Shown here piece after piece: positions 10,042 to 19,383 of a stretch of DNA of 64,000 bases. Positions within the stretch are counted from its first letter, which is position 1; the number at the start of each line of letters is the position of its first letter. The stretch is from contig NZ_NCQY01000020.1 in the NCBI RefSeq assembly GCF_002894645.1, forward strand, positions 241,474-305,473. The letters run 5' to 3'. The notes under the pieces were generated by a model that was not told the DNA's origin, ran no database searches, and saw nothing but the letters and a program-made list of their open reading frames with translations. The position numbers and the translations under genes are program-made. This DNA is from Salinibacter altiplanensis (GTDB lineage Bacteria > Bacteroidota > Rhodothermia > Rhodothermales > Salinibacteraceae).

Positions 10042-11616
10042 CTAGGCGGCCGGGGACGAGGCGGGGGTGGAGGGGCGCCGCTGCGCCGTCAGGGCCTGTC
10101 GCAGGCTCGACGCGGTCACGAGCGCAAACCCGAGGGCGAACAGGGCCTGGAACGGAACGGCGGCCCACTCGCCGAGGCCGACCACGACGCCGAGGCCGAC
10201 GGTCGAGTAGAGGGCCAGTGCCATCTCGCCCCACACGACCCGTGGCACCTCGCGGATGGCGTAGCGGCTCTCCCACCAGCCGTCGCCGCCCCCGGCGCCG
10301 TACTTCGGCGTGCGGATGAATGCGGTGTCGGTGCCGCGGAGGGCCTGCCAGACGGCGTTCGTGTTGCTGATGGAGAGGCCCATGGTGCCGGCCATGAACG
10401 GAACGAAGAGACGGAGCCGTCGCCGCCAGTCAGGATGAAGGGCCCGCTGGGCGAAAAGCTGGGCGAGGAAAAAGCCGGCGAACCCGAACAGGCCGAACCC
10501 CATGACGGCGAAGTAGGCCTCCCCGGGCCCGTGCCCGACGCCCTTCAGCAGAAGAAGAGGGGCATGAGTGAGGGCGGCGAGCAGAATGAAGGGAAAGGCG
10601 AAGTGGGCGGTGAGGTGGAACGTTCCCGCTAGCTTCACCCGCCAGGGCTGCGTTGAGCGCCAGAGGCGCCCCGTGAGCTTGAGGGCCGTTTCGGCGCCGC
10701 CCTTTGCCCACCGAAATTGCTGGGCACGGAGCGCGTTCATGTCGGGCGGCAATTCGGCCGGGGCCTCCGCGGAGGGAAGATACGTGAGGGTCCAGCCCCG
10801 AAGTTGGGCGCGGTAGCTGAGGTCGAGGTCTTCGGTGAGCGTGTCGTGCTGCCACCCACCCGCGTCCTCGATGCAGGCGCGGCGCCAGACGCCCGCGGTG
10901 CCGTTGAAGTTGAGGAAGCACCCGGCCAGCTCGCGCACCCGCTGCTCGATCGCAAAGTGGGCGTCGAGCCCGAAGGCCTGCACCTTCGTCAGCAGCGAGT
11001 CGTCCCGGTTGAGGTGGCCCCAGCGGGCCTGCACCATGCCGAGGTCGGGGGCGTCGAAGAAGTGCGGGACGAGGCGCCGGAGAAACGACGGGCGCGGCAC
11101 GAAGTCGGCGTCGAAAATCGTGACGAGATTGCCCCGGGCGAGCTGCAGGCCGTTGGCGAGGGCGCCGGCCTTGTAGCCGGTGCGGTCGTCGCGGCGGACG
11201 TGGGTGATGTCCACGCCCTGGTCCTGCCAGTGGGCGACGCGGCGGGCCACCCGCTCGGTCGTCTGGTCGGTCGAGTCGTCGAGGACCTGGATTTCGAGCC
11301 GGTCCCGGGGGTAGTCCAGATCCACGCAGGCGTCGATGAGGCGCCGCGCCACTTCGGCCTCGTTGTAGAGCGGCAGTTGCACGGTCACGACGGGCCAGTC
11401 GTCGGTGGGGACTGGCAGGTCGTCGGGGGCCGGCACCGGGCCGTCGCGGAGCGTCTCGTGGTTGGCGTGGACGAGGGCCAGCCAGAGCAGGTTGCCGCCG
11501 TAGGCCGTGAGGACGACAATCGATACCGCGTAGAGCACCGGAATGGCGAGTTCGAGCGCCGCAAGCATCAGCGTTGCACGTTGAGATGTTGAAAGGGGAA
11601 CGGTGGGGGTGGGCAA
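10042..11616 (-). CDS. membrane processive glycosyltransferase, family 2 (cellulose-synthase-like)
   Basis: Encodes 524 residues. An N-terminal membrane helix (about residues 15-45) precedes a cytosolic GT-A domain. The catalytic motifs are in order: VLDDSTDQT, the metal-binding DAD in IFDADFVPRP, TEDLDLSYRAQ, and QQFRWAKG, the Q/RxxRW motif of processive enzymes. Several membrane segments follow (for example AHFAFPFILLAALTHAPLLL). The arrangement is that of CslA-like beta-mannan or glucomannan synthases and related bacterial enzymes, so it probably makes an extracellular polysaccharide or glycolipid. The exact sugar is unknown. A second possible start is the Met at the membrane helix (MLAALELAIPV). 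It follows the HMG-CoA reductase gene on the same strand. Confidence 0.82.
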   Translation of the reverse strand: MPTPTVPLSTSQRATLMLAALELAIPVLYAVSIVVLTAYGGNLLWLALVHANHETLRDGPVPAPDDLPVPTDDWPVVTVQLPLYNEAEVARRLIDACVDLDYPRDRLEIQVLDDSTDQTTERVARRVAHWQDQGVDITHVRRDDRTGYKAGALANGLQLARGNLVTIFDADFVPRPSFLRRLVPHFFDAPDLGMVQARWGHLNRDDSLLTKVQAFGLDAHFAIEQRVRELAGCFLNFNGTAGVWRRACIEDAGGWQHDTLTEDLDLSYRAQLRGWTLTYLPSAEAPAELPPDMNALRAQQFRWAKGGAETALKLTGRLWRSTQPWRVKLAGTFHLTAHFAFPFILLAALTHAPLLLLKGVGHGPGEAYFAVMGFGLFGFAGFFLAQLFAQRALHPDWRRRLRLFVPFMAGTMGLSISNTNAVWQALRGTDTAFIRTPKYGAGGGDGWWESRYAIREVPRVVWGEMALALYSTVGLGVVVGLGEWAAVPFQALFALGFALVTASSLRQALTAQRRPSTPASSPAA

Positions 11617-11651
11617 CGATCATGCCCGTGTGTCCATGTTCTCACGCCCGG

Positions 11652-13196
11652 TCACCGATTCCGGCCGTACGTCTCGTGGCTGGAGACCCAGTCCGACGAC
11701 GAGATGGCGGCGCCGAGCGACAGTTCGCCGGCGAGGGTGGCCGCCGCCACGATTTCGGCAAACTTGTGGACTTTTCCCTTGCCGTAGCACCCCATGAGTT
11801 CGAGGCACTCGCGCTGGGTGGGCAGCCCCGTGCCCCCGCCGTACGTGGCCACGATGAGGGACGGGATGGTGAGCGAGATGTAGAGGTCCCCGTCGTCGGT
11901 GAGGTCGGTGTAAAGGACGCCCGCGGACGACTCGGAGACGTTCGCCACGTCCTGCCCGGTGGCGATGAAGAGCGCGGTGATGGCGTTGGGCGAGTGGCCC
12001 CCGTTGTTGTTGGCGCCGGAGAGAAAGGCCCCCACGGTCGACACGTTCCAGTGATGGTGCAGGGCCTCGGGCTCCACCCGCATGTGCTGGGCGAGCGTGT
12101 CCCGGTCGATGGTCGCCTCGGCCGTCACGCGCTTCCCCCGGGTCTGCATCACATTGACCTGCGAGGCCTTCTTGTCCGTCGCGAAGTTCGACTCCAGGTA
12201 GAAGTGCTCGACGGAGCCCGGGTACTGGTCCATGATCCAGCCGCAGGCGGCGAAGGTGGCGCGGCCCACCATGTTCTGCCCCGCCGCGTCGCCGGTGCGG
12301 TAGTTGAAGCGCAGGTACGCGAAGTGATTTGACAGGTAGTGGTCGATGTAGAGCAGCTCCGCGACGCTGGAAGTTGCCTCCGCCTCCGCCCGGACGGCAT
12401 CCATGTGGTCGTCCACCCAGTGGGCGAAGTCGCGCGCCTCCCGGGCGTCGTTGAAGATGAAGACCGGGGCGCGCTGCATGCAGTCGCCGGACACGGTGGC
12501 CTTTACGCCGCCGCTCAGATTGCACACCTTGATGCCGCGGTTGTAGGAGGCCACGAGCGTGCCCTCGGACGTGGCGAGGGGGATCAGCACGTCGTCCTGC
12601 GCGTGCTCCCCGTGCACCGACAGCGGGCCGGCAACCCCGAGTGGGACCTGGGCGACCCCGGTGAAATTTTCGATGTTGCCGTCGGTGACCTCGGGGGCGA
12701 ACGAGTAGTGGGACACGTGGTCGAGCGAGGTGTCGCTGTAGTCCTCGACGAACTGCTGCCGCTCGTCGATGATGGCTTGACCATAATTGTCGTCCGGGTC
12801 TCGGGGGATGCGCGTCAGGGCCTCGTCCTGGCCGGAGATCGAGTCTTCGACCGAGAAGCTGAGCGTCCCGAACGGATCGGCCCGGAAGCGCAGCGTAAGG
12901 TCGTGCGTGCCGGTCTCGAGGGCCGGCCGGTCGGCCCGCACGTGAAGGGTGCGGCGCAGCGGAAAGTCGAGCGTGTCCTCCTCCGAGATCTCGTCGGCCG
13001 CGCAGGGCTTGCCCTCGCCGGTGAAGAGGTACACCCGTTCTGGTGGCACCGCGTCGCCGTTGATTTTGATGCCGAGGAGGCCGGTGAGCGTGGCGTCCTG
13101 GAGTCGGTTCTTGAGTGCGAACTCGACGCCCCGGTCGGTATTCTCGAGGCTGCCGAACGTGTAGAGCTGCTTCAGAAGGGTGTCGGGGACGGACAT
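11652..13196 (-). CDS. hydroxymethylglutaryl-CoA reductase, class I, with extra N-terminal domain
   Basis: Encodes 514 residues from the chosen ATG. The enzyme reduces HMG-CoA to mevalonate with NADPH, feeding the mevalonate isoprenoid route. The catalytic domain starts near residue 175 with VPLGVAGPLSV. Visible motifs are ATSEGTLVASYNRG (catalytic Glu), DKKASQVN (Lys), GQNMVGRAT, NNGGHSPNAITALFIATGQD and the C-terminal SSHETYGRN with the catalytic His. These mark class I. About 150 extra residues precede the catalytic domain and I do not recognise a named family in them. In-frame starts also exist at 13292 and 13343; the latter overlaps arsA, and I prefer 13196 because MSVPDTLLKQLYTFGSLENT looks like the start of the fold. 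Confidence 0.9.
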   Translation of the reverse strand: MSVPDTLLKQLYTFGSLENTDRGVEFALKNRLQDATLTGLLGIKINGDAVPPERVYLFTGEGKPCAADEISEEDTLDFPLRRTLHVRADRPALETGTHDLTLRFRADPFGTLSFSVEDSISGQDEALTRIPRDPDDNYGQAIIDERQQFVEDYSDTSLDHVSHYSFAPEVTDGNIENFTGVAQVPLGVAGPLSVHGEHAQDDVLIPLATSEGTLVASYNRGIKVCNLSGGVKATVSGDCMQRAPVFIFNDAREARDFAHWVDDHMDAVRAEAEATSSVAELLYIDHYLSNHFAYLRFNYRTGDAAGQNMVGRATFAACGWIMDQYPGSVEHFYLESNFATDKKASQVNVMQTRGKRVTAEATIDRDTLAQHMRVEPEALHHHWNVSTVGAFLSGANNNGGHSPNAITALFIATGQDVANVSESSAGVLYTDLTDDGDLYISLTIPSLIVATYGGGTGLPTQRECLELMGCYGKGKVHKFAEIVAAATLAGELSLGAAISSSDWVSSHETYGRNR

Positions 13197-13294
13197 GGGA
13201 GGTGGAAGTTCGACTCGGACGGGCGAGGCGTCGCTCTCAACGAGGAGGCCCCGAACGGGTTCGTCGATCGGGAAGGATCGGGTGCCTGACATAC

Positions 13295-14524
13295 TTACGC
13301 TGGGGAAGAGGCTCCATCCGGCGTGAAGCGGACGCGGAGCCATCCCTCGTCCAGGGTCGCGTTCGTCATTCGGTAGTAGTTGAGAAAGGTGGGGAGGAGT
13401 ACATTAGACCGCTGATTGGCGACCTGCACGACGAGCTGATCCCCGAGGTGGCGCACGTCAAGGTCGTCCTCCGCGGCGAACGTGAGACGGAGCTTCAACA
13501 CGTACGCGTCGCCGTCCTCCTGCACCGTGAACGTAGGCTCGTCGTAGAACACGTCCGTCGGGGCCCGCTTCGAGTACATCGCATCCCCGACGCGGCCCAG
13601 CCGCTCGGCCCCGAACACCTCTTCGCCCAGGTGCGGCACCTGTAGAATCGGGAGGGGCCGAAAGCTCTGCTCGATCTCCTCGAGGTATCCGCGCTGGCTC
13701 TCCACGTAGCCCTCGAAAAACGAGTTCTCCGGCACCTCCGCTTCCGGCAGCACGCGGTTCACGATGACGCTGTCCACGCCGTAGCCGTAGAGCTGCAGGT
13801 ACGTGAATGCCCGTCGGGCCTCCTCAATCACCATCTTCTCGGGGTTGGTCACGAGCCGGATGGAGGTGGTCGACGGGGTGGCGAGCACCTGTTGCACGCG
13901 CTCCAGCTTTTCAAAAATCACCTCTAGCTCCTCGTAGCCCTTGTCCAGGGGGATGCCGGTGGTCTTGCGGACGCCGAATCCAAGCGACTTGACGGCCAGC
14001 TCCTGAAACGGAAACGCCTTCGCGAGCCACCACTGCGTCACCTGCGGGAGGGTGAGGAGGGTGAGTGTCTCGCCGGTCGGCGCGCTGTCCACGACGACGA
14101 GGTCGTAGTCGGCCTCGCGGAGGGCCTCTTCGAGCCACAGCAGCACCGAGCCCTCATTCATGCCCGGCAGGGCCGCCAGCTCCTCGGCGGCGATCTGGTC
14201 GACCCCCTGCCAGCGAAAGACGGTGAGCATCAGCTCCCGCATGTTGCCCCAGTGCTTCCGCATCGAGTAGTAGAGGTCCACCTCCTGGGCGAAGAGGTCG
14301 TCGTGCACCTCTTGGGCCTCCGGGCCGAGCTCCTGGTCGAGCGCGTCGGCGAGGCTGTGGGCGGGGTCCGAGGAGAGGACGAGCGTCTTGTGGCCGTTGC
14401 GGGCCGCGCGGAGGGCTGTGGCGGCGGCACAGGTGGTCTTGCCGGTGCCGCCCTTGCCGGTGAAGAGGAGGATCCGGGGGGCGTCCTCGAAGGAAGGCTC
14501 GTCGTCGCCGGCGGGAAAGAGCAT
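13295..14524 (-). CDS. ArsA/Get3-family transport-energising ATPase
   Basis: Encodes 409 residues. The deviant P-loop FTGKGGTGKTTCAAATA and the switch region SSDPAHSLADALD place it in the ArsA/TRC40/Get3 clade of SIMIBI NTPases. VVVDSAPTGETLTLL is the Walker B/A-prime region and RLVTNPEKMVIEEA is also typical. It has one ATPase half, unlike the duplicated E. coli ArsA. The C-terminus ends in a small beta-rich domain (YVLKLRLTFAAEDDLDVRHL) like the HSP20-type tail found in many bacterial ArsA homologues. No arsenic genes are near, so a role in arsenite export is not supported. Function in membrane-protein handling or something else is open. It lies between folC and the HMG-CoA reductase gene. 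Confidence 0.85.
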   Translation of the reverse strand: MLFPAGDDEPSFEDAPRILLFTGKGGTGKTTCAAATALRAARNGHKTLVLSSDPAHSLADALDQELGPEAQEVHDDLFAQEVDLYYSMRKHWGNMRELMLTVFRWQGVDQIAAEELAALPGMNEGSVLLWLEEALREADYDLVVVDSAPTGETLTLLTLPQVTQWWLAKAFPFQELAVKSLGFGVRKTTGIPLDKGYEELEVIFEKLERVQQVLATPSTTSIRLVTNPEKMVIEEARRAFTYLQLYGYGVDSVIVNRVLPEAEVPENSFFEGYVESQRGYLEEIEQSFRPLPILQVPHLGEEVFGAERLGRVGDAMYSKRAPTDVFYDEPTFTVQEDGDAYVLKLRLTFAAEDDLDVRHLGDQLVVQVANQRSNVLLPTFLNYYRMTNATLDEGWLRVRFTPDGASSPA

Positions 14525-14562
14525 GGACGCAGGGGGAAACGGGGAGGAGCAGGGAGCGACGG

Positions 14563-15873
14563 TCAGTCGCGGAGCGCAGGGGGGAGCACGTCCACGAGCT
14601 TGTGCGAGCCGATGAGGAGCAGTCCATCCCCGGGGGCAGCGGCCTGTTCAAAGTCGTCGAGCGCGTCGGGGAGGGAGCGAGGATCGCGAGTCGCAACTCC
14701 CTGTGCCCGCAGCCGCTCGGCAATTTCACCGGGGGGAATGGCGCGCTTGGTGTCGATGGGGATGGGGATCACGACGGCCTCGTGGGCGGCAAGCAGGCGG
14801 GCGGTCGCGTCGAGCTGCTTGCCCCGCACCGCATTGAGGCACACGTGCAGCGTGCCGCCGCGGTTGGCCACGACGGGCGCCACCGTGTCGAGACTGGCGG
14901 CAATGGCGGGGGGGTTGTGCCCCACGTCGACCACGATCAGGGGCTCCTCCTGAAGCACGTCGAGCCGCCCGTGGAAGCCCGTGTGGCCCCGCACGTCGCC
15001 AAGGCCCTCCCGCACCGCCGCGTCGGCAGACGTATCGCCTTTGCCCGCCAGGAACGTGAGCTCCGCGGCCCGCACGGCGAGGGCGGCGTTGCGCTGCTGG
15101 TGCGGACCGGCAAGGGACAACGAAAGCCGATCGTAGTGGTGCGCGGGGGTGTCGAGGCTGAAGGTGCTCCCGGTGAGGTTCGACCGGTGGGGGGTCCAGG
15201 ACGTCTCGTCGTCGAGCCGGTGGAGGGGGGCGTCCTGTGTGGCGGCGACCTCGGCGATGGCGGCCCGCGCCTCGTCCGGGGTCACGGCACTGAGGGCGGG
15301 CGTTCCGGGCGTGATGATGCCCGCCTTCTCGCGGGCGATGGCGTCGAGGGTGTCGCCCAGCATGTCGGTGTGGTCGAATCCGACGTGGGTGATCACCGAC
15401 AGGGCAGGGCGGAGCACGTTCGTCGAGTCGAGGCGCCCGCCCAGTCCCACCTCAATCACGGCCAGGTCCACGTCCTGCTCGGCAAAGTACCGGAAGGTGA
15501 GGGCGACGGCGAGCTCGAAGAAGCTGGGCTGGACCTCGTCGATGAGGGCGCGGTGCGCGTCGAGCGTCTCGGCGAGCCAGTCGGTGGGCGCGGGCGTGCC
15601 ATCCACCCGCATCCGCTGGGCAACGTGCGTGAGATGGGGGGAGGTGTGGAGGCCCGTGCGCAGGCCCGCCGCGGTGGCGATGGCCGCGGTCATCGCGGCG
15701 GTCGAGCCCTTTCCGTTCGTCCCGGCGACGTGCACCGCCCGGAGCGCCTCGTGCGGATTGCCCATCCCGTCGACCAGGGTTCGCATCCGGTCCAGGCCCG
15801 GGGCGTAGGCGTCGTCGGCGACGTTGGCGTACTGGGGACGGTTCAGAAGAAGGTCGAGGGCGTCGTCGGGCAT
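14563..15873 (-). CDS. folC: folylpolyglutamate synthase / dihydrofolate synthase
   Basis: Encodes 436 residues. FolC joins glutamate to dihydropteroate or to folates using ATP, in the cytoplasm. The Mur-ligase-type P-loop is VAGTNGKGSTAAM near residue 50. Further signatures are VIEVGLGGRLDSTNV and GFDHTDMLGDTLDAIAREKAGI. In the C-terminal domain VVDVGHNPPAI and LIGSHKLVDVL are recognisable. The open frame continues upstream in phase, but that part is a shadow of tsaE and is arginine/proline-rich. The ATG at 15873 (MPDDALDLLLNRPQ) begins the conserved fold. It is 80 bases downstream of tsaE on the same strand. Confidence 0.93.
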   Translation of the reverse strand: MPDDALDLLLNRPQYANVADDAYAPGLDRMRTLVDGMGNPHEALRAVHVAGTNGKGSTAAMTAAIATAAGLRTGLHTSPHLTHVAQRMRVDGTPAPTDWLAETLDAHRALIDEVQPSFFELAVALTFRYFAEQDVDLAVIEVGLGGRLDSTNVLRPALSVITHVGFDHTDMLGDTLDAIAREKAGIITPGTPALSAVTPDEARAAIAEVAATQDAPLHRLDDETSWTPHRSNLTGSTFSLDTPAHHYDRLSLSLAGPHQQRNAALAVRAAELTFLAGKGDTSADAAVREGLGDVRGHTGFHGRLDVLQEEPLIVVDVGHNPPAIAASLDTVAPVVANRGGTLHVCLNAVRGKQLDATARLLAAHEAVVIPIPIDTKRAIPPGEIAERLRAQGVATRDPRSLPDALDDFEQAAAPGDGLLLIGSHKLVDVLPPALRD

Positions 15874-15953
15874 TCGCGGTCTGCGTCGAAGGAGAAAAGG
15901 TCGAGAGGGGCCGGGCCCAGCGGGAATGCCGCGTGGCGCGCGTCCGGGGGCAC

Positions 15954-16439
15954 TCACGCCTGCGAGGTCTCGTCGTCGGACGCGTCGGGGGCGCCGAGCG
16001 TGACCCGCCGCCTCGACGGGGCCACGTGGTGGAATTGAAGATGGACTGTGTCGGGCGGAAGGAGGGGGGAGACCCGTCCGGCCCATTCGATGCAGGTGAT
16101 CCCCTCGCCGTGCACGTACGTCTCGAAGCCGAGCTCCACGAACTCGTCGGGCGTCTGCACGCGGTAGGCGTCGAAGTGGTAGAGCGGATGCTTGCCCTCC
16201 TCGTGGACGGACAGAATCGTGAAGGTGGGGCTGCGCACCTCGGCGGGGCGGAGGCCGAGGCCGCGGGCGACGCCTTTGGCAAAGTGGGTCTTGCCCGAGC
16301 CCAGGTCGCCGTACAGTGCGAGGACGGCCCCCGGGGCGAGTATATTCACGATCCGGGCCCCAAGTGCCATGGTGGCCTTCACCGAGTCGGTCGTTTGGGG
16401 GAGGAGGTCCTGGATCGTGCTGCGTGTCGTTTCGGGCAT
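15954..16439 (-). CDS. tsaE: tRNA threonylcarbamoyladenosine biosynthesis ATPase TsaE
   Basis: Encodes 161 residues. TsaE is the ATPase that resets the TsaBD complex making the universal t6A37 modification in ANN-decoding tRNAs. The P-loop is LYGDLGSGKTHFAKGVARGL. SPTFTIL, LYHFDAYRV and CIEWAGRV are the other family signatures. The length is normal. The first about 20 residues and the acidic tail are variable. Its neighbour porX, upstream on the same strand, is often found next to tsaE in Bacteroidota genomes as far as I know, so the pairing is probably old rather than functional. Confidence 0.94.
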   Translation of the reverse strand: MPETTRSTIQDLLPQTTDSVKATMALGARIVNILAPGAVLALYGDLGSGKTHFAKGVARGLGLRPAEVRSPTFTILSVHEEGKHPLYHFDAYRVQTPDEFVELGFETYVHGEGITCIEWAGRVSPLLPPDTVHLQFHHVAPSRRRVTLGAPDASDDETSQA

Positions 16440-16547
16440 GGGGGGAGGCGTGACGCATCATGCGTGAGGAGGAGGCCGGTGTCGTTCGGCCATCACGTTT
16501 CACCCATCACGGGTCATCGGGCATGGATTCGTTGGACCGATCCAGGC

Positions 16548-18110
16548 TTACCCCTTCGGCTGGAGCGTCGCGACGGGCAGAATCATCTCCTGCATCGAGG
16601 CCCCGCCGTGCTGCAGGGTGTCCCGGTAGAGATTTTCGTAGTGGTGGAAGTTGGTAGGGTACACGAAGTAGTAGTCCTGCTTGGCGAAGAGGTAGGTCGT
16701 GTTCATCCCGTAGCTGGGCAGCCCGAACCGCTCCGGCTCCCGGACGAAGATGGCGTCGTCCTCGTCGCACTTCAGGTTGCTCCCATACTTGTAGCGGAGG
16801 GCCGTGGACGTCTCGCGGTCGCCGATCACCTTGGTCGACTGCAGGCTGCGCACGGCGCCGTGGTCGCTGGTCAAGACGACCGTACAGTCCGTATCGGACA
16901 GTGTCTTCAGCATGTCGAGGAGCCAGGAGTGTTCGAACCAGGTCCGCGTGAGGGCCCGGTAGGCCTCCTCGTCGGGGGCCAGCTCCTGCAAGACGTCCGA
17001 TTCGGAGCGGCTGTGGGCGAGGATGTCGATGAAGTTGACGACGACGGCACTTAGGTCGTGCTGCGTCAGGTTGGCCGCGTCCCGGGCCAGCTGCTGCCCG
17101 TCCTCGCTCGTAATCAGCTTGTCGTAGCGGAGGCTTAGGTCGTCGTGGTGATGCTGGTCAAGCTGGTGGCGGAGCAGGGCGTCCTCGTACTGGTTGCGGC
17201 TGTGCTCGCTCTCTTCGCCCGTCTGCCACGCCTTCGGAAAGCGATCCACGAGGTCGACCGGCAGCATCCCACTGAAGACGGCGTTGCGGGAATAGGGGGT
17301 GGCCGTGGGCAGGATGCTCATGTAAAAGTCCGTGTCGACGGCATAGTGTGGCCGAAGCAGCTCGGAAATCTCAAGCCACTGGTCGTACCGCAGGCAGTCG
17401 ATCACGAAGAAGACGACCGGCTCGTCGCCCGTCTCTGGCAGTACGAACTCGGGCACCACCTCGTGGGAGAGGACCGGGCGGTCTGCCCCGGGGGCCTCGT
17501 CAACGCGTGCCATCCAGTCCGGATAGCGCTCCTCGACGAACCCTCCAAATTCGCGGTCCGCCTCCTCAAACTGGTCCTGGAAGACCTGCCGGGCCCCCTC
17601 GTCGTCGGCCAACTCCAGGTCGTACTCCACGAGGGTTTGGTAGAGGTCAACCCACTCGTGAGAGGAGAGGGGGGTGCGGAGCCGTTGGGAGATTTGGTTG
17701 AACGACTGCAGGTACTGCTGGGAGAGGGCCTCCTGCCGAATCTGCGACTGTTCCAGAAGCCGCTTGCAGGTGAGAAGGATTTGGCTGGGGTTGACGGGTT
17801 TGGTGAGGTAGTCGCTGATTTGGTTGCCGAGGGCGGCCTCCATCAGGTCCTCCTCCTCACTCTTGGTCACGAGCACCACCGGCAGGTTGGGCCGCTCGCC
17901 CTTGATGGCGTCGAGGGCCTCCAGCCCCTCCATGCCCGGCATCTGCTCGTCGAGCAGCACTACGTCGAAGGGGCGCTGTTGCACCAGGTCCACGGCGTCT
18001 GCCCCGTTTGCCACGGTCGAGACCTCGTAGTCCCTCTCCTCCAGAAACATCACGTGGGAGCGAAGCAGGTCGATCTCGTCGTCGACCCAGAGAATCTGTG
18101 GCGGGCTCAT
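16548..18110 (-). CDS. porX: PorX-type response regulator with PglZ phosphatase domain
   Basis: Encodes 520 residues. The receiver domain (1-120) has the acidic pair D10/D11, phosphoacceptor D54 in LLDEQMPG and K104 in LTKP. A helical linker follows (about 130-215), then an alkaline-phosphatase-superfamily PglZ domain. In this domain D238 and T271 (in PTATPYSRN) sit where the zinc ligand and catalytic threonine of PorX lie, and VLTSDHGAV supplies further metal ligands. PorX controls type IX secretion and hydrolyses cyclic oligonucleotides in the Bacteroidota studied. An upstream in-frame Met at 18215 exists but the fold begins at 18110. No porY kinase gene is nearby. Confidence 0.92.
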   Translation of the reverse strand: MSPPQILWVDDEIDLLRSHVMFLEERDYEVSTVANGADAVDLVQQRPFDVVLLDEQMPGMEGLEALDAIKGERPNLPVVLVTKSEEEDLMEAALGNQISDYLTKPVNPSQILLTCKRLLEQSQIRQEALSQQYLQSFNQISQRLRTPLSSHEWVDLYQTLVEYDLELADDEGARQVFQDQFEEADREFGGFVEERYPDWMARVDEAPGADRPVLSHEVVPEFVLPETGDEPVVFFVIDCLRYDQWLEISELLRPHYAVDTDFYMSILPTATPYSRNAVFSGMLPVDLVDRFPKAWQTGEESEHSRNQYEDALLRHQLDQHHHDDLSLRYDKLITSEDGQQLARDAANLTQHDLSAVVVNFIDILAHSRSESDVLQELAPDEEAYRALTRTWFEHSWLLDMLKTLSDTDCTVVLTSDHGAVRSLQSTKVIGDRETSTALRYKYGSNLKCDEDDAIFVREPERFGLPSYGMNTTYLFAKQDYYFVYPTNFHHYENLYRDTLQHGGASMQEMILPVATLQPKG

Positions 18111-18367
18111 AGGGAGCGGGGAAACGTGTCGGGTGCCGACCGAGGGGAACGCGGTTGGGGGCGCCAGGGGCTGAGAGCAGCCGGGTACGGATGAGAATGG
18201 TTGTACCTGGGGCACTGCGTCACGTTCGCGCGGTGTGCCCCCTCCCGCGACGACCGGGTGCCCCCGACGGTACAGACGTTATGAAAGAGCCGCTGTCTGT
18301 GTCTACGGGGCGCGAGGTCAATGGTCCGTTCGCCCATGTCAGTTTGTACAGGCGCTCGCCCGTCGCC

Positions 18368-19213
18368 ATGCCCGAACCCGAGAACGCGTTCGATGAGCTT
18401 GCAGGCGTGCCCGTTCACTACGACCGTGCCCCGAACGCCGGGTACGGGACCCGCGGCATCGCCTACACCTTTCACTCCACAGAGCCTTTCGAGGACACCC
18501 TGCATGCGGCCGTCGAAGAGCTCTGGGCCGTCTGTCCGCTCGGGCCGGCGGAGGTCCTCACCTCGGCCGGGGCCTACGTGGACAAGGGTGGCATGCACGG
18601 GGCCGGGCGGGCGTTCGACATCGACGGCATTTTCTGGGCCGACAAGGCGTTCGTCGCGAACCGGTACCCGAGCGACCGGGCCTTCTACCTCGCCGTCGAA
18701 GCGGTGCTCCGAAAGCACTTCGGAACCGTGCTCAACTACAAATTTGATGCTGCCCATCAGGATCACTTCCACGTCTCCGGTCGGGGAGAGCCGGGGTTTG
18801 TGGCGGCCCACGAGTCGCGGGTCACGTACTGGCAGATGGCACTGACCCATTTGTTCGATCGCCCTGTGACGGTGGACGGCCTCACGGGGCCGGAAACCAA
18901 CCGGGCGTCCCGGGCGCTGCTCCGCGAACGCGGCGTCGCGGAGGCCGACGAGATGGCGACCGAGGCGGGACTGCACCGCGTGCTTGATCGCGCCTGGTCC
19001 GACCTCCTCGACGCGGCGAGAGAACAGGGATTCCGGGACATGGCGGACGCGACGAAGAAGACGCCGCTCCACCTCCTGGAGGCCCTCTACGCCACCGTCT
19101 CGGACGAGCTGGCGGGGCAGGCGAGCCGAAAAACCATCGAGAGTGCCGTGACCACGTTTGCCCAGCACCCCAAAACCGATGCCTGGCTCGACCAATTCCG
19201 CACCGACTCGTGA
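18368..19213 (+). CDS. extensin-like C-terminal domain protein (M15/LAS-type peptidase fold)
   Basis: Encodes 281 residues from the chosen ATG. The N-terminal 160 residues resemble the extensin-like C-terminal domain family, related to D-Ala-D-Ala carboxypeptidases. The putative zinc ligands are visible as HGAGRAFDID (HxxxxxxD) and DHFHVSG (HxH). The rest is helical and resembles a peptidoglycan-binding or regulatory tail with PVTVDGLTGPETNRASRALL. No signal peptide is seen, so whether it acts on the wall or in the cytoplasm is unclear. In-frame starts at 18281 and 18155 would add residues with no family likeness. It is divergent from porX. Confidence 0.7.
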   Translation: MPEPENAFDELAGVPVHYDRAPNAGYGTRGIAYTFHSTEPFEDTLHAAVEELWAVCPLGPAEVLTSAGAYVDKGGMHGAGRAFDIDGIFWADKAFVANRYPSDRAFYLAVEAVLRKHFGTVLNYKFDAAHQDHFHVSGRGEPGFVAAHESRVTYWQMALTHLFDRPVTVDGLTGPETNRASRALLRERGVAEADEMATEAGLHRVLDRAWSDLLDAAREQGFRDMADATKKTPLHLLEALYATVSDELAGQASRKTIESAVTTFAQHPKTDAWLDQFRTDS

Positions 19214-19383
19214 TTCGTCGCCCACAGTGCGCGACCGACCGGGGTAAGCAAGCCGATGCCGGTCCTGTTGTGACGGTGGATTCCGTGTGCGCACGTGCTC
19301 TCGGGGGTCAGATGACAGGGAACGTTGCCCCTGGTCCCTCATGCGGGCAACGCGCTTTCTTCCCACTGTCCATGCCTCCCACA

